Origin: Stratiolaelaps scimitus
Lineage: Eukaryota > Arthropoda > Arachnida > Mesostigmata > Laelapidae
Reading direction: 5' to 3'
Assembly (NCBI GenBank): GCA_019614645.1
Contig: JABWDB010000011.1
Coordinates: 7,699,501 to 7,763,500 of the forward strand
Length of the DNA stretch: 64,000 nt
Made by a program: the position numbers and the translations under genes. The notes beneath the pieces were generated by a model. It made no database searches. It was not told the DNA's origin and was given only the letters and a program-made list of their open reading frames with translations. This document shows positions 1 through 13,965 of this stretch, piece after piece. Positions within the stretch are counted from its first letter, which is position 1. The number at the start of each line of letters is the position of its first letter.

Positions 1-1551
1 AACGTGGCCACGCCGTCGAAGCCACCCCCGGCGCTGTGGTCACGCTAGCTTAACGCACAGCTGCTATTTCGGCTATTCGTCATAGTCGCCGTACGGCTGG
101 CGAACTTGGCACCTATGTAAGACTTCGGGGGAATATACATAGCATGAGAATGGACGCACTGATACCGTTGTGGGCGTACCGAACACCCCAATATAGGTTG
201 AATTGGGGTCGATTGTGAAAAGCTCCTCCGCTCTCCGGTTCATCGTCGAGCTCGTAGATCTCCGATCAGACAACTCTCTTCGCACGTTATCCGTATGGCG
301 GTATTAGCACGGGAAATACAGGGTGGCATATGACAGCTCGACTCACCTTGACTCTACCTGTGTCCCCAACGAGGCGTCCTTGAGGTCCCGTGCCTCTGCT
401 CGATAGCTTCCCCTTCAACAGCTCATGGAGTCGCCGCCATCTCGTCGTGCTTCTCCACGTTCTCAATCTCCATGTGCAACGTCGTTTTAATGATTTCGAA
501 GCGTTTCCCAACAGGTACGTACGTTTCACTGGCGCGGCGGACACATTTGTATTTTGCACCGCTTGCTAGTAACACAGTCGTGGAGCCACCTCGGTGTTGG
601 TTAACAATGAAGTCATTCACTTTGTCGACATTCACCTGCCACGCCAGCTAACACGCAAGCGATCCGCCCAACGGTTGGTGATTCACTGATCGGCGTATAT
701 ATATCTGTTCGACAAGTCCGTTGACTTTGGATCTCCTAGCAGCGTATGGCGCCGGCACCGTTCAAGTTTCAGCGTGTCTGTTCTCATTGACGGGCGCACT
801 GTTCTCGTCTCGGACGACTCGTCCCGAGTTGTTGATCACTTGCGCGACGCCGCATCGGGACCAAGTCGCACCGCGATACCCTCCACCTACGATGGCCGAC
901 GGGAGCTGCCGCCTCACACTCTACCCACGGCTGGCCCGGACGTTGGCCATCGCTCCATTCACTCAGGTCCGTGGAACTGTCCGCGGAGTTCTGGAGTGCG
1001 CTGCTCGCGCTTGCTTCGGGTCCGGCCTTCCCCGGCCGAGTTGTCTCCCGTAGCCGGCTAGCGGGCAGTGGCCTATCCATGCAGCGGGGACCGCGCAGGC
1101 GCGGCCAACCAACTGCGAGTGCACACTCGCTCGTGTCTCGTTACCGCCTCGCCTTGTCTTGCCCTAACGCGCCGTTTAGGTGCGCGGTCCAGCAGCGCGC
1201 TGGCTGACAGGCACGCAGGCTCCGGTCCGTCGACGGAGACCTATGTCGGCCCGCGGGGCGCCATAAAAGTAGGCGCCTCCTCTTCGAGGCGGAGCCTGCG
1301 GCTCGGCCAATCGGCGGCAGCGCGCGAGGAACTTTTTTTTGTGATGGTGATGTGATGCGATCCGGCGACCCTCGAGAGAGCCATCGCCGCGCTTCATCAT
1401 CGGCGTCCGCCGTTGTGCCCGAACGCCCGGCGGCCCCGCCAGAGTCTCTGCAAGAAAAAGGTGAGCACGCGAGGGAGAGAGAGGCGGAGGCGGGGGGTAG
1501 ACAACCTGGAATGAGCTGGAAAATGAGAGAAACCCTGTCTACAAACGTTGT

Positions 1552-1554
<3 letters not shown>

Positions 1555-1590
<36 letters not shown>
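1555..1590. repeat. (TA)n microsatellite
   Basis: Eighteen uninterrupted units just downstream of a CpG-rich patch. Confidence 0.95.
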
Positions 1591-1594
<4 letters not shown>

Positions 1595-2031
1595 ACGGGA
1601 GATTTACCGGACGTGAGGCCGTTGGCGTAGGATGTGCTGTTGTAAGCACTTTGTCTATGTGGAGAAGCCTGGCAATGGCCAATCTGTCAGAGAGTTGAAC
1701 GGTTAAAACGCCAAGCGATACAAAGCGAGAATTCAGCCAGGCGGACAGAGGCAAGCGCGAGATGTCTATTGAAGACTTCTGTATGCATTGACTGTGTTTG
1801 ATATATTCAAAGATGAACACGTGCCTGATCTGTTCACTAGATATATGTCTCAGCTAGATTCACAGATATTGCTCAGTAGGCGCATCCGGATACGAATGTC
1901 TTTATAATTACAGCAACACATATATACGAGCATGCCTCTGGAATGAAGAAAAAAACAAATAGCTCATGATAATGATATTAATGAGAGCTTTACTGACAAA
2001 TCTGCAAGTAAGCATCGCATCGATTCGTATG

Positions 2032-2100
2032 TACCCCGTGGGATTCGAACCGGATACCCTATGTTGTCAAGTCCTCCGGCGTTACCCCGACGCCATACCC
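2032..2100 (-). mobile_element. Possible second tRNA-derived SINE relic
   Basis: Minus strand shows a D-arm-like hairpin (GGCGT...ACGCC) and box B GGTTCGAATCC, but the T stem and acceptor stem do not pair, so it is not a working tRNA. A similar arrangement (GGTTCGATGCC) lies at 27801-27880 on the same strand. Confidence 0.3.
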
Positions 2101-2783
2101 GGCGGAGACGTCTTCGTACGCAACACAAACAAATGCACAGATCTCTGATCCACAATCTCTAACAGGCGTCTCACACCTTACTTATCGCAATCAGTGCCAA
2201 CTTGCGCCTTGCAATTGTGTAGTCGGCAATTAAAACCGAGCCCGTTCGTTAGTCGTCCAGTCGCGTCGCTTTCTCTACGAGAAGCCTGCGCCTCCCTCCG
2301 ATCTACGTCAGATCACTCAGACATGTGAAGTCGCCTGTGAGCAGACTATTTTGAGTGTCATCAGCTCGTCACCGAGCTCTCGCACGATAGCTCTACGATA
2401 ACGGTAACTCGGCTTCAAGAGCCTGCCGCTCTCGACGCAGAGGCGACCGCCACCGTGCTCATACAGCTGTGCAGTTCTACCGGGTGTCGGACCCAACTGG
2501 TGAACCATCAATGAAAACTCTCGGCAAAATCATCTCTTCGCCTCAATCGCCGACAGATTAATCGCAGACCGGCAGCCAGGCAGGTAGCGCGGGCCAGCCA
2601 GCCAGCCCGCGAGCCGCCGTGACCCGCGTTGATCGATGACAGTAAAAGGCATTTAAGGTGAACGCTGATTGGTGGCTCAAGCGACCAGGATCAACAAGCA
2701 TCGACAAGCTCGTAGGGACGAGCCGATTCTGAAAAATGTAATCTGCTCAACAGCAGCAGCAGCAGCAACAACACGTCGACGCT

Positions 2784-2820
<37 letters not shown>

Positions 2821-2821
2821 G
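2784..2821. repeat. (TA)n microsatellite
   Basis: TA run with one G interruption, preceded by a (CAG)n-like stretch at 2750-2765. Confidence 0.95.
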
Positions 2822-4872
2822 TGGGGGTGGAAATATGTTTTGTCGCATTTTTGGTCATTCAAACCTTGACGCCCTGGCAGAGAGCAGCAGGGAAAGGCAT
2901 TGTTGATTGCTGTTATTGGATGCTTTCCACATTGGTGGTTTGAAAACGTTTTCTTGAAGAATTAAAATCCAGCTATCTCGTGACGATTTTCGCGTGATGT
3001 TCTTAGTTAATTCGGTCATTTTTTTTCTATTTCAAAGACGCTATCAAATCGGGAAGACCCCAGACTTGCTGGTCCGCACCACTCTGACCGACCGAGCTGG
3101 CACAACACCCCCCACAAGAAATATATATATATATATATATATATGTACATATACATTTTCATACTTCATCGATAAGTTGAAGAGCAGCAAACCAGCGAGC
3201 CAGACACTCCCAACTATAATTATTGGAGCACTACCTCGAATCTCCGCTATGCCGCAGTACGCGAGATTGTAGTGATGGTCAGACGACAAAGCAATCCAAT
3301 CGAACTCTGTTCATCGGCCTCACCCCGCACGAAGGTCCACAGCAAAGCAGGCGACTATTCCAAACGTACGACCTGCCGTCGTTGCTGTTGTCAAGTCGGA
3401 CGGGTAAAACAGGTCGGCCAATAGGTAACATATGTAGCCGCTGGCACCCCGTGGGTATTCTCATCGAACAGAACTGAACGCCGGCATGGCCGTTCGGAAA
3501 GAAACTATCGCGCAGAGAGAACAGGCGCGTGACGTCAGCTGGCCAAGCACAAAGCAGCTTCCAGCCTGGGCTGTGTCATTCGTGGGTTGGCGGCCACCGC
3601 CGCCGTCGACGGGACGCGATGAGATGCAGCTTCTATGGTGTGTCCTTCGCCAGAGAACTCTCAGTTCTCTCTCTCTCTCTTTCTCTCTCTCTCCCTCCTC
3701 TCAATCTCTCTGCATTTCGTTGGTTGCGCAGCATATTATATAAAACCCGCTCGTCGTTCAGCCGAGCGCCGCTTGAAAGCCCAATCTCTCATGGCCGTAG
3801 AGGGAGTCCGTGTGGAGCGAGCTTGAGCAATGTGCAGTCATTGTTGAGTCTGTCGTGTGCTGTTTCAGGACACAGCGACACATGATCGTGAGAGGACGCG
3901 CCGACAACGCGGGTCAGCGGACGGGAGATCGAGCGTTGGCAGGACGCTGCTGGACCAGGCACACGCACTCGTGCACTGTTGCTGCGCGCGACCTGATGCT
4001 CGGACGGGACGATTGTGCGTTGAACGCGTAGCGTACGAAGAACTGAAGAACATTGACAACGCTGGCGCCGAACGACGACATGTCCTAATGTGACCTGACG
4101 TGCCCGTGGTGCGTTCGCCTCGCGGCCAGGTCCGTCGAGAATGTCATGCCCAAGTCGTCGCCTAAGCGATTGTTACGAGGGACAGCGTTCGTGGCCCAGC
4201 AAACGAGCATAGCACACAGTCATTTTGCTTCCGACCGGCCGCTCCGATGAAAGCGAATTGCGGACGCTGCCCGCCCGTGTCTCCCTGGCTCAGGGACTTA
4301 GCTGCAGGTGTATAGCTGCAATTATATCTTCGGGCCGCAAACAGATACTGATAGTAATAATAATAATAAGAAGAAGAATCGAGGGGTTCTTCAACCAAGG
4401 AATCCGAGGAACCTTATCTCGTTCAAGGTGGCTTGAAATAACCATCGACACTGTCTTGCTGCCAAGACCGAGTAACAGTCGGTCCGATGCCCTGGTGCCA
4501 CCGAGTCGACATTCGCACAGAGGCGGTAGAGAACGACAGCGAAGAGAAATCTTTGTCTCTTTTTTTTCGAGTATTGCTGGAGAAAATGATAGGTCGTAGG
4601 CATTTTCGCGGTAGTGCCAGTGTTCCGATAGAGAATGATGGGGATATCGTGGTGCGGGAAAGCTATGGGCATTCATCCTTGGCAATTCCGCAAGGCATAT
4701 ATATATATATATATATATATATACGAGTGAGATTACCGGCAGGAAGAACAATGCGATCGGAACGATCAGAGAGCTGATTTGGTCTGTTGGGGTCCCCACT
4801 TTGCCAAACGGCCAATCGAAGAGGCCGGATCTGGGATATATCTAACTTTTTAACGGTGAGATATATTTCAGC

Positions 4873-4903
4873 TATTTAAGACACCCAGTATTCGTGTGCA
4901 GTC
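4873..4903 (+). promoter_or_regulatory. Possible TATA plus initiator pair
   Basis: TATTTAAG at 4873-4880 is followed 27 bases later by GCAGTC, which resembles an arthropod initiator. No coding exon could be tied to it, so it may be chance. Confidence 0.15.
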
Positions 4904-5849
4904 TGACGGGCGTTACAGCTGTATTCGAATTACGAGTGTGCCTTCATTGTCCCCGAATAGGATTCCGCTCTCACTACAGATATAGTCGCTAATCTATCAT
5001 ATTTTTGATGGGTAGCTGCCATTTCGTCCGCCGCCGTTATGGTCATGCGATTCCATGCTCACTCCACAAATCATTCCAGATATACAGGGTGATCTAATAG
5101 TCGCGGAGTGTATGTGTGTATGTGTGTATTTAGTTTTCTATTACTTATTGATTTTCTCCCATGGGATCCGGCGAACATAACGGATTGTGGTCATTTAAAA
5201 AATCTTAAAACAATCGACGGGATCAAAACTGCGCCCAAATACACCATGTCGAATCTTAGTGAAGGCTAACTGAAGTGGAGTACAAAACGCCGCATGGATT
5301 CAGCTCTTGATATTAACGATTAATTCACCTGACTTGGTTAATTGAGTTGCAGCGCCATGTTAGAGTATCCTGTCAATGCATGTTTTCAACGCAACTACTG
5401 CACTCAAGTACGGCAGGATTGCCCAGCATAAAACGCGCCCTCTCAGTTCACACTAGCTCATGTCTGCGGCTGCCCCCGAGCAAGTACCTACTAGCGATTG
5501 CATCGGTCAATTGAGCCGCCGCCGCCCCCGCGTTCACCGTGGGGTGCTATACGTCCAGCCAGTCGTTGAGGTCGGCCATCTCCCCCGACTTTCCCCCCAG
5601 AACGAGCTGAGGCCAAAACATCGATGGGCGCACTGTTGATATAGTGTCGCTGTTCCGGGCTCTCCTCAGGGCACCTTCGTCTATCCATCTTCCTCTGTCG
5701 CTTCCTGATGTCGGCCTCGTGGTCAGGTGTCCCCAGCCGCAGGCCGCACTCGTGCTGCTCTGATCTGTCCGGTTCGGTCAGCGATTCGCTGTTCGCCCCG
5801 AAGCCACACACCAAAAAAGCTGCATCCGTCTGATCCGTACCATTTGCTC

Positions 5850-5893
<44 letters not shown>
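5850..5893. repeat. (TC)n tract in a CpG-rich patch
   Basis: About 20 CT units; GAGA-type on the minus strand. Confidence 0.9.
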
Positions 5894-5895
<2 letters not shown>

Positions 5896-6833
5896 CGTTG
5901 GGTCCCGCTCAGAGATCATTAGTGTCTGTGTGGGCTGTGTACGTTCGTGCCGGTACTACCCGAGCTCTGTAGAACCTTGCCGTCTCGCTCTCGCTGCTGC
6001 TATTTCTCGTCAATGTCCATCTGACGGACATTAGCAGCGGATCGCCGCAGCTAGCCACAGAAACGCCGTAAGAGCAACGACCACTCAGCAAATGCTGCTC
6101 GCCGCGGACGCCGCACAGCGTGACAAGTCAAACTGAGTCCACCACCAGCAGCAACCTAGCTAGCAGCTATCCAGTGAACGAGAGGGCCAGCCGATCTCGG
6201 GACCGCTCCCTCCATACTCTGGCGAGCGCGCGAGCGAGATGGCGTGGCAGAGAGACAAAGGTCGCTTGGAGAAAGTTACTCTGTATCGATGATATCCATA
6301 TTTCGGAAGGACGCATGCATGTATGCCAAGTGCCGCGGTCACTTCCTGGCGACCCCCCGGACCATGGCCGACGCCGCTGGTTTCGAGCGGATCTCTTGCG
6401 CCGAGAATCAGCGGAATCTCTCTCTCTCTCTCTCTCGCTCTCGACGGGGATCAGCGGGAGAGAGAGAGAAAGTGATTCTACTGATCTACCTTTTTCTCTC
6501 TGTCTCACACTCTCCGATCTCTGACTATCTGGCCGTCTGACTGTGTGCGTGGTGATCAGATAAGTAGTAGTGATCAGTTTGTCACATCGGATAACAGCAA
6601 CAGCGGCAGCAGCTGGATGACTGCTCGCATATGAGGCTGCTTGTCTTGTTGGAAGTAGCTTCGTCTGTAGCTGGAACACGATACATGAGGGCGCACGGGC
6701 CGCCGGCCGGAAACGCGGCGAGGAAAGCTCTCGAGGGGCCGCCGCGGGGCACTCATCACACGGGTGAAGTAGACATGGGCTATTAAACGGGTCGACCTTG
6801 ACGTGCGAGTGCAAACACTAGCAAATTGTGTGT

Positions 6834-6836
6834 ATT

Positions 6837-6877
<41 letters not shown>

Positions 6878-6888
6878 AATAATAATAC
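6834..6888. repeat. Palindromic AAT/ATT array
   Basis: ATTATAATAATAATA followed by (TTA)n and back to AATAATAATAAT, so the whole array can fold on itself. Confidence 0.85.
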
Positions 6889-7473
6889 TTATTGTGTGTA
6901 CGGCGCGAATATCTGTAGCATGATAAAATGAGGAGCTTGACATCTCGAACTTCGGACGTCACCGGGGCCCATCGGCAACACAGGGCGGAGAATCGTCGAC
7001 ATTTCCTTAATGACGTGGGACGCCAGCTAATCTATGTGGCATGATACCCTGCACGTTGTTGGATGATACCCGCTGATATCATATCACGGGTGTTCGAATT
7101 TATGCTGCAGCTACTAATGATAACATACACGACAAAAATGGATGGACGCCCCACAGGGAAAAAGGTGGATTCGACGTTGCGCAACTGTACACACGATGCG
7201 CATATTACATTTATTTCGCACGGTTCATATACACGTACAGATCATCTTGGAGACATAGATATATATATATATACACGACTTTATAACATTTTTGCACACG
7301 GTGTAGCGTATAATAGCGGGTAGAAGGTGGCCACATCGGTCATTATTGGAAAACAGAGTCGTTACACTCCATTTTTCCAATATATCTCCGACACCCTGCA
7401 TGACTAAATACGGCCGCAGCTCGAGTTCTAGAAACTAATTCTGTTCATGAATTAGCTGTACGCATTTCCGTCA

Positions 7474-7620
7474 GCGCGGTGGCTTGGACGGCTAAGTCTC
7501 TGGCTGTCGAAAGCCAGTGGCCGCTGCTTCGAGCCCCGCTGCGTGACATATAAGAGAGCTTAAGCATTATGAAATTGCAGCTCCTTTAATAAACCAATAA
7601 AGCTTTACCTTTTACCTTTA
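7474..7620 (+). mobile_element. SINE, full-length reference copy
   Basis: About 147 bp. The head has a tRNA-like D-arm start (GGTGGCTTGGACGGCTAAGT), an anticodon-like hairpin (CTGGC ... GCCAG) and a box B-like GCTTCGAGCCCC. A unique middle follows (ACATATAAGAGAGCTTAAGC, TGCAGCTCCTTTAATAAACC), then a second AATAAA and a tail of TTTACC units. Other copies suggest a parent with a TGTAAAA loop (tyrosine-like), whereas this one reads TGTCGAAA (serine-like), so the parental tRNA is undecided. Confidence 0.85.
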
Positions 7621-7719
7621 CATGACTCCGTGGAACATCGAGCTTTTCAGGAATTTGTAGTCTATGGAAGGCACATAAACTAGAAAACCTTTTGGCATAC
7701 TGCAACCTATCTGTTATAC

Positions 7720-7750
<31 letters not shown>

Positions 7751-8907
7751 CCATTTATAGCTGCATATTTTACCCTGCTCGCGTCGGAAACTGATTCAGA
7801 CCGTTCAGAGTCCTAATTTCGCCTATTTGTCTCGGTCCTATCAGGCCATTCTTCTTCATCTTCTGCTCGAAATACCGCAATATCCTCGAACCCCTTGAGA
7901 TGCTTAACCTACTTAGTCAGTACCAATTGACTCACACGCCGTGCACCAGACCTATTGGGTCCGGTAGGCCTCCGCCATTTCTCTCTCTGTCCCTCTCTCT
8001 CTCTCTCTCTGTTTCTCCATGGTCGTCGGATGCACTGTGCCATCATCAGTGCACCGATTGACGGTCCCCGCCTTACTGCGCCTTCGCACTTCCGGTGCAG
8101 CGGCGCGGAAGGCCGCTTCATCGTCCGGTTCACCCGTTAGCGCCTGGCCGGGTCCTTGGGACCCGCAACCGAGCCTGCGGTCCGAGCCTATTCTCTTCTT
8201 CTTCTTCTTCTTCTCGTTGCGTCCTCACGGCTTGGCTGGCTATGACTTGTGCACGCTCAGGATGTAGACGGTCAGAAGGAGAGCGCAGGAGCAAAGGGGA
8301 GCAAGGGTGTGTGGGGCTCCCACCTTCTTCAGGCTACCCCTTCTCGTCATTTAGGCCGCGCGTAGGAGCATGGTCCTTCGACACGATGCCACCTCCGACT
8401 CCTTCTATATCCCGACTCCTCACCGCCCTTATTCGATCGGTACGACCACCACCACCACCTCCCATTTGGCCTATTATACCGGGGTTCGCTTGAGATCCGG
8501 ATCTCGCCGCTGGCGTACCGCACAACCGGACATAACAGCCAGCAGCTCCTGAGCAAATCAGCTTCGCGGCCTTTGTCGATCTCCCTTTGTCTATCTGTCC
8601 ACTCTAACGGAATAAATCGTTGACTTATTGGCTGAATACAGCCATACGGTAGCCGAGGTTGGGTGGACACTCAGACCGCTGTGCATCGGATCGAGCGATG
8701 CTGGATGGATCCAACCGACGATCTGTGTTCGACAAACTCTCTTATTTGGTTTTCATTTGATTTCAAACTAGGGCTACGCTAACTAAATGCGACTCGATGC
8801 GGTATCTACATCGTAGCTGAATCTACCGATGTTCGAGCGTCGACGACGCAACAGAGGACACTGAAGTCATAGGACCAGCCACTCACCACAGAGTGGTCAC
8901 GACTTTC

Positions 8908-8985
8908 AGTTCGCCACATATAAGAGAGCTTAAGCATTGTAAAATTGCAGCTCCTTCAATAAACCACTAAACCTTTACCTTTACC
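8908..8985 (+). mobile_element. SINE, 5'-truncated or diverged head
   Basis: The body from CACATATAAGAGAGCTTAAG through the TTTACC tail matches the reference copy at 7474; the region before TTCAGTTCGCC no longer looks like the tRNA head. One of the two AATAAA is mutated to ACTAAA. Confidence 0.8.
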
Positions 8986-9487
8986 CGTATAGGCAACTTC
9001 CTCTGACGTTTCAGAGTTGTCCTGGACCCTGACGTTGTCACCCGCTGCTGTATGGGTGAAGACGACATAGCCCAGTATGTCACGTCTGTCCTTATCGGAG
9101 TTGTATCTATTTCTTTGTGACCTGGACGAATAGCGGCGCTTTGGTGCTCAGCTTCGTGTACGATGATAATGTGCCTGAAGGAATCACTTCTTTGTATATG
9201 CTATATTGTATAATAGCATGATGGAGTTGTACGGTTGAGTTTGGCGGGACGCTGTTCTTCGACTACTTTACAAAATGATCTCATCAGCAGCGTAGCCTCG
9301 GCTAGCGTGTGCATGTTCATTCCCTTGGCGGTTCCTACTAAGCACGGCTAGGTAGACATGATTTTTGCAGTGCAAGGTCTCCACCAGATATCGCCAGTCC
9401 AGCACGCGAACACACAGCTGTCAGCTGATACAGTGCCAGAGATTAACCCACGACAGTATTTCCTCGCACTTCGGCCGACGATGAGAG

Positions 9488-9681
9488 ATGGACAGAATGA
9501 ATGCGATGACAGTAAGCTCGCGTGATCTTATTTTTGACCCCGACGAATGCCCCGCCTGTGGCCTGCCTCGCCGGACGCCCCAAACACTGCATTCGATCTC
9601 TCCGCTCGAGAGCGGCATCTTCAGCAGCGATTATCGGCCTCTCACTGTCGCGGCCGCCGCCGCCGACGACCACAATCAGGG
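9488..9681 (+). CDS. Candidate first coding exon
   Basis: ATG at 9488 has G at -3 and +4 and an in-frame stop just upstream. The frame reads MDRMNAMTVSSRD, then DPDECPACGLPRR, and ends in an alanine run with DDHNQG directly before a GTAAGC donor at 9682 (phase 2). I could not find a second exon in the right phase nearby; an open stretch ending at another GTAAGC (9896) is in the wrong phase. No family recognised. Chance remains likely. Confidence 0.15.
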
Positions 9682-10404
9682 GTAAGCAACCCTTTTTCCT
9701 TGAGCGCTCCTGGCCTCGGGTAACTTTTACTCATCAGTATATATCTATAGACCGTACGTCTTATCCCTTTGAGGAAGGCGAGGCCTTCCCACGAGGGACC
9801 AGAGAGGGCTCGCCATCTGCATATCTGCCTGTATCCGTACGGCCGTTTGGAGGGGTGCCAGGACTGGCTGGAGGTGTCTATTCGTATTTGTGCATGGTAA
9901 GCCCCCGAGGACGACGAACATCTGTGTGGGTGTCGGACCACTAGACCTGGTGCAATACAACAGAGCTTAACAATGGCGCCAATGATAAAGGCGCAGTCAG
10001 AGACCCGTCCCTGTCTATGTGTGGGCTAAATTACACACGTTTATTGTGACCGCACCCGGCCATTATTGGTCCGCTTCCATTGATCGTGCCACTGCATGGA
10101 GGGAGGGGGGGAATTAATATTTATTGCATGCATTTATTTATACGTTTAGGTGCCGGCGACGTCGCTCGCGGCATTGTCAACGTGTCAAAGTGTCGAGGAG
10201 GCCACGAACAAATGATCGAATGAAGTCAGCAGGGGAGCAGTGTTTTATTTATGAGGTGTCCATGAGTCGTATAGGGAAGATATTTAAACGTGGCATGGTT
10301 GTATCGGAGAGAGTGAGAAAGAGAGAGAGGAGGTGGGTGTCAGCTTGACAAAAATGAAAATATCGGATTCGTGCGCGAGGTTCTATGATAAATCTCATTG
10401 GGCT

Positions 10405-10407
<3 letters not shown>

Positions 10408-10439
<32 letters not shown>

Positions 10440-10656
10440 GGCATCAAATGGCCAAATTTGGGACAGACTTCCGATGTTCACATGTTGTTGCGAGCGTTTC
10501 ACAGACGGTAGTTCCGCTATCTCGCTTCACAATTCGATATGAGCTCCGCGGCGCGGGAGCGGGAGAGGTCGGACTCGCGTCTGATGTTCGGCGCCGGCGA
10601 CCACTGTGCCATTGGATCAGAGCGCAGTCATTGGTTAGGGTAAGATGCACGCGGCC

Positions 10657-10689
<33 letters not shown>
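10408..10689. repeat. Two (TA)n arrays 220 bases apart
   Basis: Arrays at 10408-10436 and 10660-10689; nothing recognised between them. Confidence 0.9.
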
Positions 10690-10691
<2 letters not shown>

Positions 10692-13600
10692 CATCTGCTA
10701 GTCCATTTTGGGTTATCTGCCCAGGATTAAGAATAACCAGGTTATAAAGTAGGAACAGGCTTACAGTAGGGTTAGACGCGAAGTTTCAGAGCGAGTAGGC
10801 TTCGAATCGGAACAGATGTTACTTCAACTCTTTTCCTACGCTGCGCTTGAGCTATAAACCAATACCGCCCTGTGCATCCTTCTTTTAAAGCTCGACTTCT
10901 TTTTCTGGCAGTCTCCGGCGGTACCATTTACGGTGTAGCAATATTGCTTTACGGACATTGCTCTACCATCACATCGGGCATGCTGGCTTTTTTATCCTGC
11001 TGGCTTGCTCCAACAGACTGGTATGACGTCTGAGGAAATATTAACAATATCCCATCTAAACCGCGATTTCTCGGGATGGAACCTTCCACAAATCGTCGAG
11101 TTCGAGTTCGTGATTTCCACCGCAACGGCTTCCTTTTACAAACTAAAACCGAATCACAAACTGCCACATCCACATTTCGCAAGATAAACTACATCCACAC
11201 CTGTGTATGGCTTATGTTACATCACCAGAGACACAGGCACAGCAGTATTTACAAACAATTGCCTATATCAATATTGATTTCCGTCAAAGCCTTGTTCTTG
11301 TTAGCACGACCTCTACGCTTGTATAGACGAAGATCCATCTACGCGGGGAAACACAGTATTTCCCACAATGTATTCCCGTCGAAAATAGCTGCCCGCCATC
11401 CTCTTCCATCACAACTTGTTCACGCCTGTCAATTGAGCGCAACCGCCCACGATCCCGTGGTTCAACTCTCTTGAAGCTTGATCTCGGGGATCCGCTTGAG
11501 GACGGTGGCGCCGAGTCCAACGAACTTCCGATTCCGATCACGGCCAATATCTGTCCGTGGCGATAGACAGCGGGCGATCCGGGCGCTCTGATTGCTGGCG
11601 AGGAAGTTGAGTCAGGCGTATTCGCCGATGCGTGTTCCTCCTGAAAAGTATAAAGTCCCTGATCCTTGATCTGCTCAGGCTAAACGCTGTCGCCAGCCAC
11701 CAGCGGCGATCTTTAGCCGATCCGCAATCACCGATTGATTTCGACCGGCCCGCTCCACTCCGGTTCGCGGAAGCGAGCCGGTGTGGCAACCAATTTGTCA
11801 TCTCCAAAGGAAGTTTACCAAAGCCACCACCACCACATTGCCGTATGCTCAGAGCGCGCATACACGTGCAAACAGCCGTCAAATCAATGGACAGACGCGG
11901 ACCGCCTAGGCAGAGACACTTCGTTAGTGTAGGGAACTCGAGCGGTGTGCATTGCCCAGCACTTGTTCGATTGGACTAAGGGTAGGTCGCCGAGGACGCG
12001 CAGGCCGGCCAGCGGAGTCCGGCCATCCTGAACCAACCCCCCGATTAGGAAGCACTCCCCGGCTGCTGGAGAAGGACCACCTCACACGGCTTTGGCGGTA
12101 ATTATAGACTACAGTACGGATCGTCTGCCTCTGTCGGTCACCGCTAAAGGCAATAACCAATCATTTACCGAAAAAGAAACTCTCCTTCGCGTCGTCGACG
12201 GCTAGCATAAGGTAGAGCGGAGGGGAGAGCGAGAGACCGAGAGATCTAGGTGTACGTTTCTCGTATACAGCGGTTCGGTAGCGTTTCGCTTCCACACTCA
12301 CTGGTCACTGTCTCCTGCGCGGCACCTTTGACTCGGCCCTAGCGGACGTGTGGGTGCCATCCATCTTGACAGATACAAATGGATCATAGCGATCGTAGCC
12401 TGGCCGAGAAGTGTTCATTCATTTCGGTCTCATATCGTTGGGTGTCGATTGAGTCCCGGCGGTCTCACGACGGCCGAGTGGTCCGAGTATTACGAATGGC
12501 AAGAAATTGTTGCATCTCCTGTGGCTGCTGCATATGTGTAACCAGCGGCACATTACCTAGGTTTCTCTATCTCTCTCTGTCTCTCTCTCTTTCGCTCGCT
12601 CGATGTTTAAGCGATTCTTGAGAACCCAAGGGATGACGGAAGTAGCAGGAAGTAGCAAGCGGAGGTCTATCATCCAGCTGCTGGGAGAATTAGTGAGACA
12701 CTATGCTTTGGATTCGTACATGAACCAACGGAATGATAATAGCCTAGACGTATAACGATACCAAAGACCTAAGTTCCCCGAGGTCCTGGTCCCGAGTTGG
12801 AAGGATTCGATCAAGCGTGTATTATGCAATGGACAAAACGTGTACGCGATCAACAAAAACGACTTCGGCATACTATTACACGCTCAGGGCTGACCTGAGC
12901 GGTGGCATTGAATTGTAAAATGAACCTATTGCATATGTGCACAATACCCCATCGAAAGCTGTGAGAGGATTGATATGCTTCCCTATATAGAGAACGGTGA
13001 CGGTTCTTTTCCATTGCATTGGCCGAGTAGCGGATTCCGTCTGTTGAATTAACTAGCATATATTTCCCACTAATTAGCATGTATGTACGCATTCACAAAC
13101 ATACGTAAATGAATGCGTGCACGGCCGAAATCTTTGGCTTCCCAGGAGAATTGCAAGGAGACCTCCCCGGGTTGGGGAGGCCGGGCGAAGTGACATATAC
13201 CCCCCCCCCCCCCTTTGAAGAAACGGGGCCACTTAAACAAAGCTAAACTAAATATGAGACTGTATTTACTCGTCTTCCAATATGTCTGTATGTGGTCGAT
13301 GTGCTCCTGCTGCTGACTGAGGGCGTCAACTACAAATCGTATTAGCATCTCTCGAGTTGGCTCTCACTACACAACCGAACCGAGATCTCATCGACACCAT
13401 GCGCCCACGAGCGAGTCGACCGATCCCTGAGGCGCACCCTAACCTCCGAGCCAAACCCAAGTGGAGGGTGTCACCCAGCTGATCCTCGCACGCGATCGAG
13501 ACCATCGTTACTAGCGGCAGCCAGCGTTATGCGGCTCTCTCAAGAGAGCTCTCTCTCTCTCACTCACTCGTTCCTATAGCTCGTAAGAGCGTGAAGGAAA

Positions 13601-13884
13601 GCGGTAGTTATACTCGTCGTTGTAGTTGATAGTTAATAGCATCAAGTCAGCACCGGCGACCTCGAGGTGCGCGCGCGTGGCCACTCATTTCGCCCGCCGG
13701 CTCGTGCTACGAAGCCAGAGCACATTAAGCGGTCTAGACCGAGCGGGAAGAGGAGCGCTCAAGACTCGGAGGAATGGGGTAGTCTCTGGCAACTCCTGTC
13801 TGACTCTCTTTTCTCTAAACTGAGTACGCCAACTAGCTGCTTGTTGGCGCTCTCTCCGCACTTTCAGCTTTCTCGGCCTCGGCC

Positions 13885-13965
13885 GACAGCAACAGCAACC
13901 ACAACAACAACAACAACCACCACAACAACAACAACAACAGCAATAGCAGCAGCAACAACAAGGAC
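13885..13965. repeat. (CAA)n/(CAG)n trinucleotide stretch
   Basis: ACAACAACAACAACCACCAC and related units; could encode Gln, Thr or Asn runs but no gene could be assigned. Confidence 0.85.

Larger units (their letters stand above)
1..7473. other. No confident gene: CpG-rich patches and microsatellites
   Basis: CpG-rich at 720-1500, 3450-4350 and 5500-6800. A frame from ATG 1355 runs 35 codons to AAAAAG|GTGAGC at 1461 and could be a 5' exon, but that is weak. (TA)n arrays at 1555, 2784, 3121 and 4697; CT tracts at 3667-3710, 5850-5893 and 6417-6435. At 5084 and 7390 sequences containing CAGGGTG or CACCCTG may be ends of unknown repeats. Confidence 0.7.

Noticed and set aside
2032..2100. Functional tRNA gene
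   Set aside because: Box A and B are present but the T stem and acceptor stem do not pair; listed only as a possible SINE relic.
4290..4799. 169-codon minus frame
   Set aside because: Runs through a (TA)n array (YIYIYI) and AAT repeats; typical of chance frames here.
10949..11187. Overlapping 60-80 codon frames on both strands
   Set aside because: Both strands are equally open, which shows that frames of this size arise by chance in this window.
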